Shown: positions 19,105-28,700, counted from the stretch's first letter. The stretch is DNA of 64,000 nucleotides from Deltaproteobacteria bacterium (GCA_013813765.1 JACCRC010000559.1:31324-95323); one strand, 5' to 3'. The notes: generated by a model from the sequence alone, not told the origin. Translations and numbers: made by a program.

Positions 19105-19707
19105 TTACGGCTGCTTGGGCTCGATTCGCTGCTTCTTGCCGTCGCCCGTGACCTTGTACCTGGTCCCGCAGCCGCTGCACGCGAGCTTCTTTCCACCCTT
19201 CGGGAGGGACACGCCGCACTTGCAGACCCAGCCGATGCGCTTCGCCGGGACGCCGGCCATCAGCGCGTACGGCGGGACGTCCCTCGCCACGACCGCACCC
19301 GCCGCGATGAACGAGTACGCGCCGACGCGATAGCCGCAGACGAGCGTCGCGTTCGCGCCGATGCTCGCGCCTTCGTCGATCTCGGTGCGCTTGTACTCGT
19401 CCTTCCGGACGACGAACGCGCGCGGGTTGATCACGTTCGTGAACACCGCCGAGGGGCCGACGAAGACGTCGTTGCCGAGGATCACGTCGTCGTAGACCGA
19501 GACGTTGTTCTGGATCTTGCAATTGTCGCCGATCACGGCCTTCGAGCCCACGAACACGTTCTGCCCGAGCGAGCACTTTGCTCCGATCTTCGCGCCCGAC
19601 ATCACGTGCGAGAAGTGCCAGACCTTCGTGCCGTCGCCGACCGTCGCGGGCGCGTCGACGAGCGCGGTCGCGTGTGCCCAGTACCCTGTAGTGCTTGTCG
19701 TGTTCAT
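19105..19707 (-). CDS. WbpD-like sugar N-acetyltransferase (left-handed beta-helix)
   Basis: 200 residues with hexapeptide repeats (for example IGAKCSLGQNVFVGSKAVIG, SIGANATLVCGYRVGAYSFI) forming a left-handed beta-helix. Its closest family is WbpD, which N-acetylates the 3-amino group of UDP-GlcNAc(3N)A. The C-terminal 40 residues carry a CKC...CSGC zinc-ribbon-like tail seen in several WbpD relatives. Adjacent WbpB-like and WbpE-like genes make this assignment coherent. Confidence 0.87.
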   Translation of the reverse strand: MNTTSTTGYWAHATALVDAPATVGDGTKVWHFSHVMSGAKIGAKCSLGQNVFVGSKAVIGDNCKIQNNVSVYDDVILGNDVFVGPSAVFTNVINPRAFVVRKDEYKRTEIDEGASIGANATLVCGYRVGAYSFIAAGAVVARDVPPYALMAGVPAKRIGWVCKCGVSLPKGGKKLACSGCGTRYKVTGDGKKQRIEPKQP

Positions 19708-19739
19708 GGTTTCCCCTCAGGATTCCGACGATCAACGCG

Positions 19740-20729
19740 TTACTCCAGCGGCATCACGACGGGATGCCCGTGCGTGACGAGCGAACGTTGGGCCGCCTGC
19801 AGCACGCGCAGTACGCGCAGGGCGCTAGCTCCGTCGGTCAGCGGCTGTCTCCGTGTGCTGATCGCGGACAGGAATGCCTCGCACTCGAGGCGGAGCGGCT
19901 CCGCGGAGTCGTACGGGATCAGGGTGCCATCACCTTTCACCGGCACGGGCTCGCCGTCTTTCAGATCGACGTGCTGCTCGTGCAGCGTGAGCTGGCGCGC
20001 GATATCGTCGAACGTTGCCATCCGGCGCGAGCCGACGACGACGAGCTTCTGCTCCTTGAACGGGTTCAGCCACGACACGAAGATGTGCGCGGCCACGCCG
20101 TTGTCAAACAACAGCTGCGTGACGGTGACGTCGGCGATGTTCGGTTGCACGTAGCTGCCGCCGGTGGCGATGACCTGGAACGGCGGTGCACCGACGAGCC
20201 GCAGGATCACCGCGATGTCGTGCGGTGCGAACGACCACAGGATGTTCTCCTCGCGCCGGACCTTCCCGAGGTTCGTACGGTTCGAGTAGACGTAGCGGAT
20301 CTTCCCGAGTTGCCCTTCGACGATCAGCTCCCGCAGCTTCTTGATCGCGGGGTGGTATTCGAGGATGTGGCCTACCATCAGGATGCGATCGCGCTCCACG
20401 GCGAGGTCGCAAACGCGCCTGGCATCCTCGTAGCGCAGCGCGAGCGGCTTCTCGCACAGCACGTCCTTGTCCGCGCGGATCGCGCGCTCGCAGAACTCCG
20501 CATGTGACTCGGCCGGGGTCGCGATCACCACACCAGCGATCGAGGTGTTGGCGAGCACGGCGTCGAGGTGCTCGTAAACCGGAACGCCCGGAGCGATCTG
20601 CGCTGCAGTCGCGCGCCCTTGCGGTGATGGATCGGCGACCGCAGCGAGCGAGCCGAGCGCGTGGAAGTTGCGGACGAGGTTCTTGCCCCAGTCACCGCAG
20701 CCGATGACCGCGATCTTGGGAGAGCTCAC
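19740..20729 (-). CDS. WbpB-like Gfo/Idh/MocA family oxidoreductase
   Basis: 329 residues from the GTG at 20729 (VSSPKIAVIGCGDWGKN), which overlaps the upstream stop as GTGA. The Rossmann motif is at the N-terminus and the catalytic-type EKP motif (CEKPLALRYEDA) follows about 90 residues in. With the adjacent WbpE-like aminotransferase it should oxidise C3 of a UDP-GlcNAcA-type sugar to the 3-keto form. Confidence 0.88.
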   Translation of the reverse strand: MSSPKIAVIGCGDWGKNLVRNFHALGSLAAVADPSPQGRATAAQIAPGVPVYEHLDAVLANTSIAGVVIATPAESHAEFCERAIRADKDVLCEKPLALRYEDARRVCDLAVERDRILMVGHILEYHPAIKKLRELIVEGQLGKIRYVYSNRTNLGKVRREENILWSFAPHDIAVILRLVGAPPFQVIATGGSYVQPNIADVTVTQLLFDNGVAAHIFVSWLNPFKEQKLVVVGSRRMATFDDIARQLTLHEQHVDLKDGEPVPVKGDGTLIPYDSAEPLRLECEAFLSAISTRRQPLTDGASALRVLRVLQAAQRSLVTHGHPVVMPLE

Positions 20730-21814
20730 GAGGCGCTCGCGTAGAACGAAGTCACCTGGTCCACGACGTACTGCTGCTGCTGCTCTGCGAGCCCGGGATA
20801 GATCGGTAGCGCGAGCGCTTCGTCGGCCGCGCGCTCGCTGTGTGGGAACGCACCGCGCTGGTAGCCGAGGTTTTGGAAGCACGGCTGCAGGTGGAACGGA
20901 ACCGGGTAGTAGATCTCCGTCCCGATCTTCGCCTTCGCCAGGTGCTCGCGCAGCGCATCTCGCCGAGGCACGCGCAGCGAAAACTGGTTGTAGATGTGAC
21001 CCGGCGCGTCGGCGGGCAGGATGACCTCGGCCGGAAGCTTCGCGGCGGCGAACATCGCCCGATAGCGGTGCGCGTTGCGGCGGCGCGACTCGATCCAGCC
21101 CCCGAGGTGCGGCAGCTTCACCGAGAGCACCGCGGCCTGCAGCGCGTCGATGCGGAAGTTGCCGCCGATCGCCTGGTGGTTGAAGTTCGGTCGGCCGCCG
21201 TGCATGCGCAGCAGCTTGACGCGTTCCGCGAAAGTGTTGTCGTCGGTGTAGACGGCGCCGGCATCACCGAACGCGCCGAGGTTCTTCGACGGGAAGAAGG
21301 AGAGACATCCCGCGATCCCGCGGAGCATCGAGGCGCCAATCGATTGCGCCGCATCCTCGATGACCGGCACCGATGTCTCGGGGATCGGAGCGGCGCGGCC
21401 GAACAGGTGGACCGGGATGATCGCCTTCGTCGTCGAGCTCACCGCCGCTGCGGCTGCTGCGGGATCGAGGTTGAAGGTCGCCGGATCAATATCGACGAAC
21501 ACCGGCTTCGCGCCGAGCCGCGCGACCGCACCGGCCGTGGCGATGAAGGAGAACGGCGTGGTGATCACGCTGTCGCCGGGGCCAACGCCGAGCGCCATCA
21601 GCGCGACCAGGAGCGCGTCGGAGCCCGACGACACGCCGATCGCGTGCTTCGTGCGCGTCACCGCGGCGAGCGAGGCCTCGAGTTTCTCGACGTCAGGCCC
21701 CAGGATGAACCGGCCGCTGTCGACGACCCTGCCGATCGCCGCCATGATCTCGTCGCGCAGAGGCTGATTCTGCGCCGCGAGATCGAGCAGGGGAACGGAC
21801 ATCAAAGCCGACAT
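20726..21814 (-). CDS. WbpE-like DegT family 3-keto-sugar aminotransferase
   Basis: 362 residues (MSALMSVPLLDLAAQN; an internal ATG at 21802 is an alternative start). PLP features are SSGSDALLVALMALGVGPGD, VIEDAAQSIGA, and the Schiff-base Lys in FFPSKNLGAFGDAG. Coupling to the WbpB-like gene supports transamination of the 3-keto sugar. A clear paralog lies at 30255-31358. Confidence 0.88.
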   Translation of the reverse strand: MSALMSVPLLDLAAQNQPLRDEIMAAIGRVVDSGRFILGPDVEKLEASLAAVTRTKHAIGVSSGSDALLVALMALGVGPGDSVITTPFSFIATAGAVARLGAKPVFVDIDPATFNLDPAAAAAAVSSTTKAIIPVHLFGRAAPIPETSVPVIEDAAQSIGASMLRGIAGCLSFFPSKNLGAFGDAGAVYTDDNTFAERVKLLRMHGGRPNFNHQAIGGNFRIDALQAAVLSVKLPHLGGWIESRRRNAHRYRAMFAAAKLPAEVILPADAPGHIYNQFSLRVPRRDALREHLAKAKIGTEIYYPVPFHLQPCFQNLGYQRGAFPHSERAADEALALPIYPGLAEQQQQYVVDQVTSFYASAS

Positions 21815-21833
21815 GAGCGGTGCCTCTACCTCG

Positions 21834-24008
21834 CTACGTCGATGCAGGGGAGTTCTGCTCTTTCTCGGTATAGCCGTAATACGAGTAGTAACCGCTGCGG
21901 TTGTTCGGCTCGATGCCGTTGACGATGACGCCGAAGATGGTCGCGCCGACCGCGCGAACCTGCTTCGCCGACCGCCGGATGTCCTCGCGGAGCGTCTTCT
22001 CTGCGCGCGCGACGAGAATCACGCCGTCGACCTGCTTGGCCAGCACCACGGCATCGGTCACCACCTGCAGCGGCGGCGAATCGAGGATCACGCGGTCGAA
22101 GCGCTTCGTGAGCTCGGCGAGCACGGCGCCAAAGCGCTGCGACATCAGGAGCTCGGCCGGATTTGGCGGCAGCGGGCCGCAGGGCAGCACGTACAGGTTC
22201 GGGATCTCGGTGCTCTTGATGACGGTGTCGTACTCGGCGTCACCGACGATCAGGTTCGAGATGCCCACCTGGCGAGAGACGCCGGTCGACACGTGCAGGC
22301 GCGGGCGGCGCATGTCGGTGTCGATGAGGAGCACCTTCTGGCCGCTCTGCGCCATCGTGGTGCCGAGGTAGATCGCGGTCATCGTCTTGCCCTCGCGCGG
22401 GTTCGCGCTGGAGACGACGATGGTCTTGATCTTGCGGTCAGCGCCCGAGAACAGGATGTTCGTGCGCAGCGAGCGGCAGCACTCGGCGATCCGCGATGTC
22501 GGGTGCTTGTGGACGTAGAGGTCGCGCGCGCGGTCGTCGGCCGGAGCGATCTCCGCCTGGTCGAACGCGGGGATGATGCCGAGCACCGGAGCGCCGGTCG
22601 CTTGCTGCGCATCGGCGGTGCTCTTGATCGACCGATCGAACAGCACGATCAGGAACACGAGGCCGAGGCCGAGCAGCAGCGAGAGCGCGCCACCGATGAC
22701 GATGTTCCTGCGCAGGATCGGGTACACCGGCGCGATCGGGACGCGCGCCTCGTCGAGTGGCCGGACGTTCGTCGAGTCGATGTTGCGGTTCATCCGGTCG
22801 GTCAGCTCGCTGGTGGACAGGCGCGACCGCAGGATGTTGTAGCGATCCTCGGTGCTCTTCTTGCGGCGGAGCAGCTCGTTGTACGCGACGACCTTCGGTC
22901 CGAGCGCGAGGGCTTCCTTCGTGGCCTTCTCGACCTCGTTCTTCAGCGCGGACTCGGTGGCAAGCACCGCCTGCACCTGCTCTTCGAGGCCGCCGAGCAT
23001 CCGCTTCGCCTCGGTTTCGAGGGCGCTGTAGATGTCGTCCATCTTCGCCTTCTGCATCACGTACTGCGGATTCTTCGGGCCGACTTCCTTCTCGAGCTCG
23101 ATGAACTTGTTGCGCTCCGAGTAGTACTGGGCGCGCAGCGAGTCGAACGAGTTGTTCTCCTTGCTGTCACCGATCATGAGGATCGGCGACGTCAGGACCT
23201 CCTCCTTCGCCGCCTTGCGCATGCGATCGAGCCGGGCAGCCAGCTCGATCCGGCGCGCGCGCGTCTCGTTGAGCTTGTTCGTGTAGGTGGTGATCCCGCT
23301 CGACACCATGCTCTGCCGCTCTTCCAGCGTCACGGCGAGCAGGTCGTTGTCCTTCTGGAACGTGTAGAGCGCCGACTCGGCCTCGCGAAGCTTGCCCTCG
23401 ACGACATCGAACTCGGTGGAGAGCGCGTTCGACGCCTGCTTGGTGTCAGTCGAGAGCAGGCCCCTCGCGTAGTCGACGTACGTCGCGATGTGCGCGTTCG
23501 CGATCTGCGCGGCGAGCGGTGGGCTGCCGTTGCGGACCACGACGTACATGATGCGATCCTGATCGGGATAGCGGATCGACAGCATCCCGCGCACGCGCCC
23601 GGTCGCCATCGCGATCTGATCCTCGATCTTGACGTCCTTGCGCTCGAGGTCCGAGAGCACGACGTCCTGGAGGTGGTGGCTCTGCACCGTTTGCTGGACG
23701 AGCCGGTAGCTCGAGAGCACCTGGCGCTGCTGCTTGTAGTAATCGACGGTGCCTGCGGTTGCGACGCCGGAGAGGATCTCCTGGCCCTGACCGAGGAGAT
23801 CCGGGATGCGCGGCTCGATCTGTACCGACGCTTGCGCCTCGTAGATCTTCGGCTGGCGGTTCGTGTAGATCACCGCGCCCGTGATCGCGAGCGCCATGAT
23901 CGCGATCACCGCCCACACGTACTTGCGCAGGGCGTCGAGATAACGCTGGAAGTCGATTCCGAGAACGGGCTCGTTATCTACAACCGCTTCTTCGGGCTCG
24001 TCGTCCAC
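21834..24008 (-). CDS. Wzc-like polysaccharide copolymerase/tyrosine autokinase
   Basis: 724 residues. An N-terminal transmembrane helix (YVWAVIAIMALAITGAVIY, about 30-48) is followed by the Wzz-type periplasmic coiled-coil domain with long heptad-rich stretches. A second helix (NIVIGGALSLLLGLGLVFLIVLF) precedes the C-terminal BY-kinase domain: Walker A NPREGKT (about 536-542), A' LLIDTDMRRP and B VILDSPP. The tail is Tyr-rich (GYYSYYGY), the autophosphorylation cluster. It controls chain length or export of the polysaccharide. Confidence 0.93.
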   Translation of the reverse strand: MDDEPEEAVVDNEPVLGIDFQRYLDALRKYVWAVIAIMALAITGAVIYTNRQPKIYEAQASVQIEPRIPDLLGQGQEILSGVATAGTVDYYKQQRQVLSSYRLVQQTVQSHHLQDVVLSDLERKDVKIEDQIAMATGRVRGMLSIRYPDQDRIMYVVVRNGSPPLAAQIANAHIATYVDYARGLLSTDTKQASNALSTEFDVVEGKLREAESALYTFQKDNDLLAVTLEERQSMVSSGITTYTNKLNETRARRIELAARLDRMRKAAKEEVLTSPILMIGDSKENNSFDSLRAQYYSERNKFIELEKEVGPKNPQYVMQKAKMDDIYSALETEAKRMLGGLEEQVQAVLATESALKNEVEKATKEALALGPKVVAYNELLRRKKSTEDRYNILRSRLSTSELTDRMNRNIDSTNVRPLDEARVPIAPVYPILRRNIVIGGALSLLLGLGLVFLIVLFDRSIKSTADAQQATGAPVLGIIPAFDQAEIAPADDRARDLYVHKHPTSRIAECCRSLRTNILFSGADRKIKTIVVSSANPREGKTMTAIYLGTTMAQSGQKVLLIDTDMRRPRLHVSTGVSRQVGISNLIVGDAEYDTVIKSTEIPNLYVLPCGPLPPNPAELLMSQRFGAVLAELTKRFDRVILDSPPLQVVTDAVVLAKQVDGVILVARAEKTLREDIRRSAKQVRAVGATIFGVIVNGIEPNNRSGYYSYYGYTEKEQNSPAST

Positions 24009-24018
24009 GGCATCGGTC

Positions 24019-25344
24019 TCAGAGCGCCACGCGGAGGCCCGCGAGAAGCTCGTGGCGGACGAAGCTCGGGTTATCCGACGCGCCAGCGAAGACGTACATG
24101 TAATCGGTGGAGACCATCGAGAAGCGATAGTTCACCGTCGCGGCGATCCAGTTGCGGAAGTTGTAGTGAACGCCGCCGATGAGCGAAAAGATCACATCGT
24201 TGCGAACGGCGGGCCCCGTGAGCCCGGGGATCGCGAGCGTCACGCCGTTGTACTGGCGGAAGTGAACCTCCGGCTGCAGCATCACGACGAACGGAGCGAC
24301 GAGGTGCTGGAGCGTTCCGCGGATGGTGTGGTCGCGATAGTAGTTCGCGTTGATCGAGTCCTCGTACTGTAGCGAGTACCCGATCGAGACGCGGCCGAGC
24401 GGCGAATAGCGGTAGCCGATGGTCGCGCCGATCACCGGAGCGGAGAAGCTCGGGCCGCTCGAGTAGAAGCCGTTGGTGTAGCCGGCGTCGAGGTTCAGCG
24501 TGGTCTTCAGCGAAAGCAGCGTCGCGAGGCCGGCGCGCACCGTGAGCGGGTACGAGCCTGACTTCGGGTTCGTGCTGCCGAGCGGAGCGACGTTGCCCCA
24601 CGACAGATCGAGGTACGCCTGCGTCTGCGGCAGGAAGCGCCAGTGCGGGTGAACGCCGACCCGGTTGCTCCAGCGGTCGACGAAGCTCTGCTCGTCGCGC
24701 TCGAAGATGTCGATCGTGTTGTGATAGTAGAGGTACCCGCCCAGGGCGCTCGACCGCGGCCGGTAGAGCAGCAGCAACCTGAGGTTGTTGATGTCGCGAT
24801 TGGTGTTCGCGTCGGTCTCCCAGTTCGCGGCGCGGATCAGGCGCTGGAAGTCCTCGTCGAATCCGAAGGCGAACGTGCCCATCGGATTGACCATGCCCTT
24901 GAACGACGCGCCGATGCCGAGGCCACCGGTCTCGTCCGCCGTGTCGTTGTCCGAGAACACGAGATCGTACGAAAGGCGGAGGCTCGCGCGATACTCGAGC
25001 TGGCCCAGGTTCATGGGCGCCTCGGTGTCCAGTGCGTTCGGGTTCAGTCGCTGCGATCCGAGCGATGCGACACCCGCCTGCGCGATCAGGCGCAACAGGC
25101 CGGCGGGTTGCTCGTCCTTGTCCTCGTAGAAGACGTTCGAGATGAAACCGGTCTCGACGCCGAACACCGGCCGGAGCACCGTCCCTTCGCCCACCTTGAT
25201 GCCCGGACCCTCGACGGTCGACGCAGGCGCGACAGCGTCTTCGGGATTGAACGACGAGATCGAGATGTCGTTCGGGCTGATGTCAGCTGCGGCCGTCCCG
25301 GCGAGTGCTGCCAGGAGGCTCAGGCTAACAAATAGGCGAGTCAT
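24019..25344 (-). CDS. Predicted outer-membrane beta-barrel protein of the polysaccharide locus
   Basis: 441 residues with a clear Sec signal peptide (MTRLFVSLSLLAALAGTAAA). Alternating aromatic/polar beta-strands run throughout, ending in ELLAGLRVAL. It sits 10 bp upstream of the Wzc-like gene as the first gene of the minus-strand operon. Myxobacterial glycan pathways are reported to use dedicated barrel porins (WzpX/S/B); this could be an equivalent, but that identity is inferred. I recognise no catalytic motif. Confidence 0.75.
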   Translation of the reverse strand: MTRLFVSLSLLAALAGTAAADISPNDISISSFNPEDAVAPASTVEGPGIKVGEGTVLRPVFGVETGFISNVFYEDKDEQPAGLLRLIAQAGVASLGSQRLNPNALDTEAPMNLGQLEYRASLRLSYDLVFSDNDTADETGGLGIGASFKGMVNPMGTFAFGFDEDFQRLIRAANWETDANTNRDINNLRLLLLYRPRSSALGGYLYYHNTIDIFERDEQSFVDRWSNRVGVHPHWRFLPQTQAYLDLSWGNVAPLGSTNPKSGSYPLTVRAGLATLLSLKTTLNLDAGYTNGFYSSGPSFSAPVIGATIGYRYSPLGRVSIGYSLQYEDSINANYYRDHTIRGTLQHLVAPFVVMLQPEVHFRQYNGVTLAIPGLTGPAVRNDVIFSLIGGVHYNFRNWIAATVNYRFSMVSTDYMYVFAGASDNPSFVRHELLAGLRVAL

Positions 25345-25520
25345 TTCAGGATCCTGTATCTAGGTGTGGGAATGTATCGCATCAGAACGCGCACGCGTCA
25401 ACGGAAGGCTGAGTTAGATGCTCATGAAGCGGCGGCGTTCATCGTGTGTGATGATCGAGGGGACGTAGCATAAGTCGGGCGATCTAACGCATTCATCACG
25501 GTGTGTTAGCGTTTGCCGTG
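25345..25520. promoter_or_regulatory. Divergent promoter region between the polysaccharide operon and the epimerase gene
   Basis: This 176-bp spacer separates the first gene of the long minus-strand operon from the plus-strand epimerase gene, and must hold promoters for both. It is less GC-rich than its surroundings, with AT-containing stretches near 25365-25380 and 25455-25500. I see no confident -24/-12 or -35/-10 pair, nor a strong operator palindrome. Confidence 0.5.
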
Positions 25521-26483
25521 ATGCATGTCGTGGTCACCGGCGGAGCCGGGTTCATCGGTTCGCACACCACGGAACGCCTCGTCGCCGCCGGCCACCGCGT
25601 AACCGCGCTGGATTCCTTCGATTCCTATCTCTACCCCAGCGAGCGCAAGCAGCGGAACGCCGCAGCGCTCGCGACACTCCCCGGCTTCCGCCTGGTCACC
25701 GGCGACATCGGCGATCCGGCCGCGGTCGCCCAGGCGATCACTCCGGATGTCGATGTCGTGTTGCACCTCGCGGCGCTCGCCGGGGTGCGGCCATCGCTCG
25801 CGCAGCCGCTGCGCTACCTCTCGACGAACATCTCCGGCACCGGCGTGATCATCGAGCGCATGCGCGAGCTCGGTCTGCGCCGTCTCGTGTTCGGGTCCTC
25901 GAGCTCGGTCTACGGGGCGCAGCCGGGAGCCGTCGAAGCGTTCCGCGAGGACGATCCGTGCCTGACGCCCGCGTCGCCATACGCCGCGACGAAGCGCATG
26001 AACGAGCTGCAGCTCTCCGCATATCGCGATCTGTTCGGGCTCGGCGTGTTCGCCCTGCGGTTCTTCACGGTCTATGGCCCGCGCCAGCGCCCCGACATGG
26101 CGATCTCGAAGTTCCTCGACGCGGTCGCAGCGGGCAGGACAATCACGGTATTCGGCGACGGCTCATCCCGTCGGGACTATACGTTCGTCGATGACATCGT
26201 CTCCGGCGTCGTCGCCGCGATCGAGCGGGTCACGCCCGGCGCGTTCGAGATCTACAACCTCGGCGGCACGCAGACGATCTCGCTCACCGATCTGGTCACC
26301 GTGATCGAGAACACGGTCGGCAAGCCCGCGGTGATCGATCGGCAGCCGGATCAGCCCGGCGATGTACCGATCACGTACGCGAACATCGATCGCGCCCGCG
26401 CGGCACTCGGCTATCAGCCGACGACAAATGTCGAAACGGGCATCGCACGACAGTGGGAGTGGCGTCAGGCGAACGCGTGGTAG
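25521..26483 (+). CDS. NAD-dependent epimerase, UDP-glucuronate 4-epimerase type
   Basis: 320 residues from ATG 25521; a GTG at 25503 would add six residues before the Rossmann start. Extended SDR features are VVVTGGAGFIGSHTTE, HLAALAGVRPSL, the Ser and YxxxK catalytic residues (SSSSVYG, YAATK), and FFTVYGPRQRPDMA. The N-terminal layout (FDSYLYPSERKQRN) resembles UDP-GlcA 4-epimerases. With the UDP-glucose dehydrogenase downstream this would give UDP-GalA. Confidence 0.87.
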   Translation: MHVVVTGGAGFIGSHTTERLVAAGHRVTALDSFDSYLYPSERKQRNAAALATLPGFRLVTGDIGDPAAVAQAITPDVDVVLHLAALAGVRPSLAQPLRYLSTNISGTGVIIERMRELGLRRLVFGSSSSVYGAQPGAVEAFREDDPCLTPASPYAATKRMNELQLSAYRDLFGLGVFALRFFTVYGPRQRPDMAISKFLDAVAAGRTITVFGDGSSRRDYTFVDDIVSGVVAAIERVTPGAFEIYNLGGTQTISLTDLVTVIENTVGKPAVIDRQPDQPGDVPITYANIDRARAALGYQPTTNVETGIARQWEWRQANAW

Positions 26484-26495
26484 CGTCCGTCCGCC

Positions 26496-27794
26496 ATGAA
26501 GATCGCTGTCGTCGGCACCGGATACGTAGGCCTCGTGACCGGGGCGGGGTTCTCTGACTTCGGCCACGATGTCACCTGCGTCGACATCGATCCCAAGCGC
26601 GTCGAGACGCTGCGGCGGGGCGAGGTTCCGTTCTACGAGCCCGGCCTCCACGATCTGATCAAGCGCAATGCGGGTCTCGATCGCCTGCACTTCACGACGT
26701 CGACCGTCGACGCGGTGAAGGGCGCCGAGGTCGTTTTCATCGCGGTCGGCACGCCGTCGACCGAAGATGGCAGCGCGGATCTCTCGTACGTGATCGAGGC
26801 GGCGAAGCAGATCGGAGCCGCGCTGACCGGATTCACGGTCATCGTCACCAAGAGCACCGTGCCGGTCGGCACCGCCGCAAAGATCACGGCCGCGGTCGGA
26901 TCGGTCGCGAAGCAGCCGTTCGCCGTTGCTTCCAATCCCGAGTTCCTCAAGGAAGGCGACGCGGTCAACGACTTCCTCCGTCCGCCGCGCGTGATCGTCG
27001 GTGCGGAGGATCCGCAGGCGATCGCCGTGCTGCGCGAGCTCTATCGCGGCGTGCTGCGCACGAACGATCGGATCCAGGTGATGGACATCGCGTCGGCGGA
27101 GCTGACGAAGTACGCGGCGAACGCGATGCTGGCGACGCGGATCTCGTTCATGAACGAGCTCGCGCGCCTGTGCGAGGTCGTCGGCGCCGACATCGAGAAC
27201 GTGCGCAAGGGAATCGGTTCGGACCCGCGCATCGGCAACAAGTTCCTCTTCGCAGGGGCAGGCTTCGGCGGGAGCTGTTTCCCGAAAGATCTGCGCGCGC
27301 TCCGTCACACCGCGCAGTCACTGGACGTTCCGCTCCACGTCGTCGATGCGGTCGAGCGGGCAAACGAGCGGCAGAAGCGTCTGCTCGGCGAGCGCGTGCT
27401 CGCGCACTTTGGCGGCTCGCTCGCCGGCAAGCGGATCGCGATCTGGGGCCTCGCGTTCAAGCCCGAGACCGATGACATCCGCGAGTCGCCCGCGCTCGTG
27501 CTGATCGAGCAGCTGCGCGGCGCCGGTGCGACGATCGTCGGCTACGACCCCGCGGCCATGAAGAACATCGAGGCCGCCGGCACCGGCATCGAGCTCGTGA
27601 AGGATGCGTACGCCGCGGCTGCGGGTGCGGATGCGGTCGTGCTCGTCACCGAGTGGCACGAGCTCCGCGATCCGGACCTCGAGCGTCTGAAGTCGTCGAT
27701 GCGCACACACGTGCTCGTCGATGGGCGCAACGTGTGGCCGATGGCCGACGCGCGCGCCGCCGGGTTTACGTACTACGGCATCGGTCGCGGATAG
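26496..27794 (+). CDS. ugd: UDP-glucose 6-dehydrogenase
   Basis: 432 residues. The N-terminal Rossmann motif is VVGTGYVGLVTGAGFSDFGH, VTKSTVPVGT follows, and the catalytic Cys lies in GFGGSCFPKDLRAL. The C-terminal WGLAFKPETDDIRESPA is the UDP-binding domain. It oxidises UDP-glucose to UDP-glucuronate, but UDP-GlcNAc dehydrogenases share these motifs and the WbpB/D/E sets would need one. It starts 12 bp after the epimerase gene. Confidence 0.92.
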   Translation: MKIAVVGTGYVGLVTGAGFSDFGHDVTCVDIDPKRVETLRRGEVPFYEPGLHDLIKRNAGLDRLHFTTSTVDAVKGAEVVFIAVGTPSTEDGSADLSYVIEAAKQIGAALTGFTVIVTKSTVPVGTAAKITAAVGSVAKQPFAVASNPEFLKEGDAVNDFLRPPRVIVGAEDPQAIAVLRELYRGVLRTNDRIQVMDIASAELTKYAANAMLATRISFMNELARLCEVVGADIENVRKGIGSDPRIGNKFLFAGAGFGGSCFPKDLRALRHTAQSLDVPLHVVDAVERANERQKRLLGERVLAHFGGSLAGKRIAIWGLAFKPETDDIRESPALVLIEQLRGAGATIVGYDPAAMKNIEAAGTGIELVKDAYAAAAGADAVVLVTEWHELRDPDLERLKSSMRTHVLVDGRNVWPMADARAAGFTYYGIGRG

Positions 27795-27830
27795 CGAACG
27801 CGCGCGATCAGCTCGGCCGTGTCGCCGTGT

Positions 27831-27878
27831 CCGGTAACCGCACCGGGCGACCGCATGCAACGCCGAGGTTGTTACCGG
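27831..27878. repeat. Inverted repeat between convergent genes
   Basis: Perfect 8-bp arms CCGGTAAC (27831-27838) and GTTACCGG (27871-27878) enclose 32 nt. They lie between the end of ugd and the end of the small membrane protein gene. This may be a weak transcription stop or a chance palindrome; there is no T-tract. Confidence 0.3.
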
Positions 27879-28156
27879 TGGATGACGCGCGCGACCGGAA
27901 GGCGCTTGAGCTGACGAATCTCGTGCGCGCTGAGGAGCGTGCGGACGCCGCCCTCGATCGTCGACGAGATTCCGACGACGAGCGCCGTGAACGATGCGGG
28001 GACGCCGACGACCACCGCGAGTGGGACGCCACCGACCACGCGGCAGGCCGTGCACAGTCCGATGGCGAACGCGATCCAGGCGAGGCCACGTGTGAACCTG
28101 CGACTCTCGGACACCAGCTCCGCCTCCAGCAGCTCGAGCTCGGTATCGCCCGTCAC
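27872..28156 (-). CDS. Small predicted membrane protein, unknown function
   Basis: 94 residues with two hydrophobic segments, WIAFAIGLCTACRVVGG (about 27-43) and LAVVVGVPASFTALVVGIS (about 46-64). A charged N-terminus precedes them and a basic tail follows. I recognise no family. It diverges from the lipoprotein gene at 28201 and converges with ugd. Confidence 0.6.
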   Translation of the reverse strand: MTGDTELELLEAELVSESRRFTRGLAWIAFAIGLCTACRVVGGVPLAVVVGVPASFTALVVGISSTIEGGVRTLLSAHEIRQLKRLPVARVIHR

Positions 28157-28200
28157 GCGAGTAGTGTGCCACCAACCGGGGTCCCTGCTACGCTCGAAAC

Positions 28201-28647
28201 ATGCGGCGTATGCAGTGGGTCCTGGTCGTCGGAGTTGTCCTCGCAGGCTGCGCCTACAAGGCAGCGTCCTCGAATGAGACGACGCGCGAAGTCCGCGACA
28301 GGAGCCGAGTTGGTTGCCTCGATGTCGGGGTCGATCGGCACCGCGACCTCGGCAACACCGCGGTCGTTAGCTACTCGATCGAGAACCACTGCGGGCAGAT
28401 GCAGAAGATCGATCTCGGCTGGGCGCAGGTGATCGGCCGCACCGCCGAGGGCAACGAGGTCGCGCTCGTGCCGGCGAAGAAGGAGAGCTCGGTCGCCGTC
28501 GCGCCGCACGCGACCGGAGAGACCACTCTTGCGTATCCCGCACCCGCACCGATAGGTCAGCTGTGCATCGACATCGCATCGCTCGCCCAGCAGGCACCCG
28601 CGCAGTGGCGCTGCTTCGGAAATCCCGAACCGGTCGCGCTCCGCTGA
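28201..28647 (+). CDS. Small lipoprotein of unknown function
   Basis: 148 residues with a signal peptide and lipobox VLAGC (Cys17). The mature part has paired Cys residues (GCLDVG, NHCGQM, QLCIDI, WRCFGN) and an Ig-like beta pattern (TAVVSYSIENHC). This could be a small DUF-type lipoprotein domain with disulfides. No enzymatic motif is visible. Confidence 0.7.
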   Translation: MRRMQWVLVVGVVLAGCAYKAASSNETTREVRDRSRVGCLDVGVDRHRDLGNTAVVSYSIENHCGQMQKIDLGWAQVIGRTAEGNEVALVPAKKESSVAVAPHATGETTLAYPAPAPIGQLCIDIASLAQQAPAQWRCFGNPEPVALR

Positions 28648-28700
28648 GCGGCAGCCGACTTCCCGGTTTGATCACATCTCGAAGCTACGGTATGTGTCAC

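Noticed and set aside
21813..24182. 789-residue open frame opposite the Wzc-like gene
   Set aside because: Antisense shadow produced by high GC in third positions; the minus strand carries complete BY-kinase motifs.
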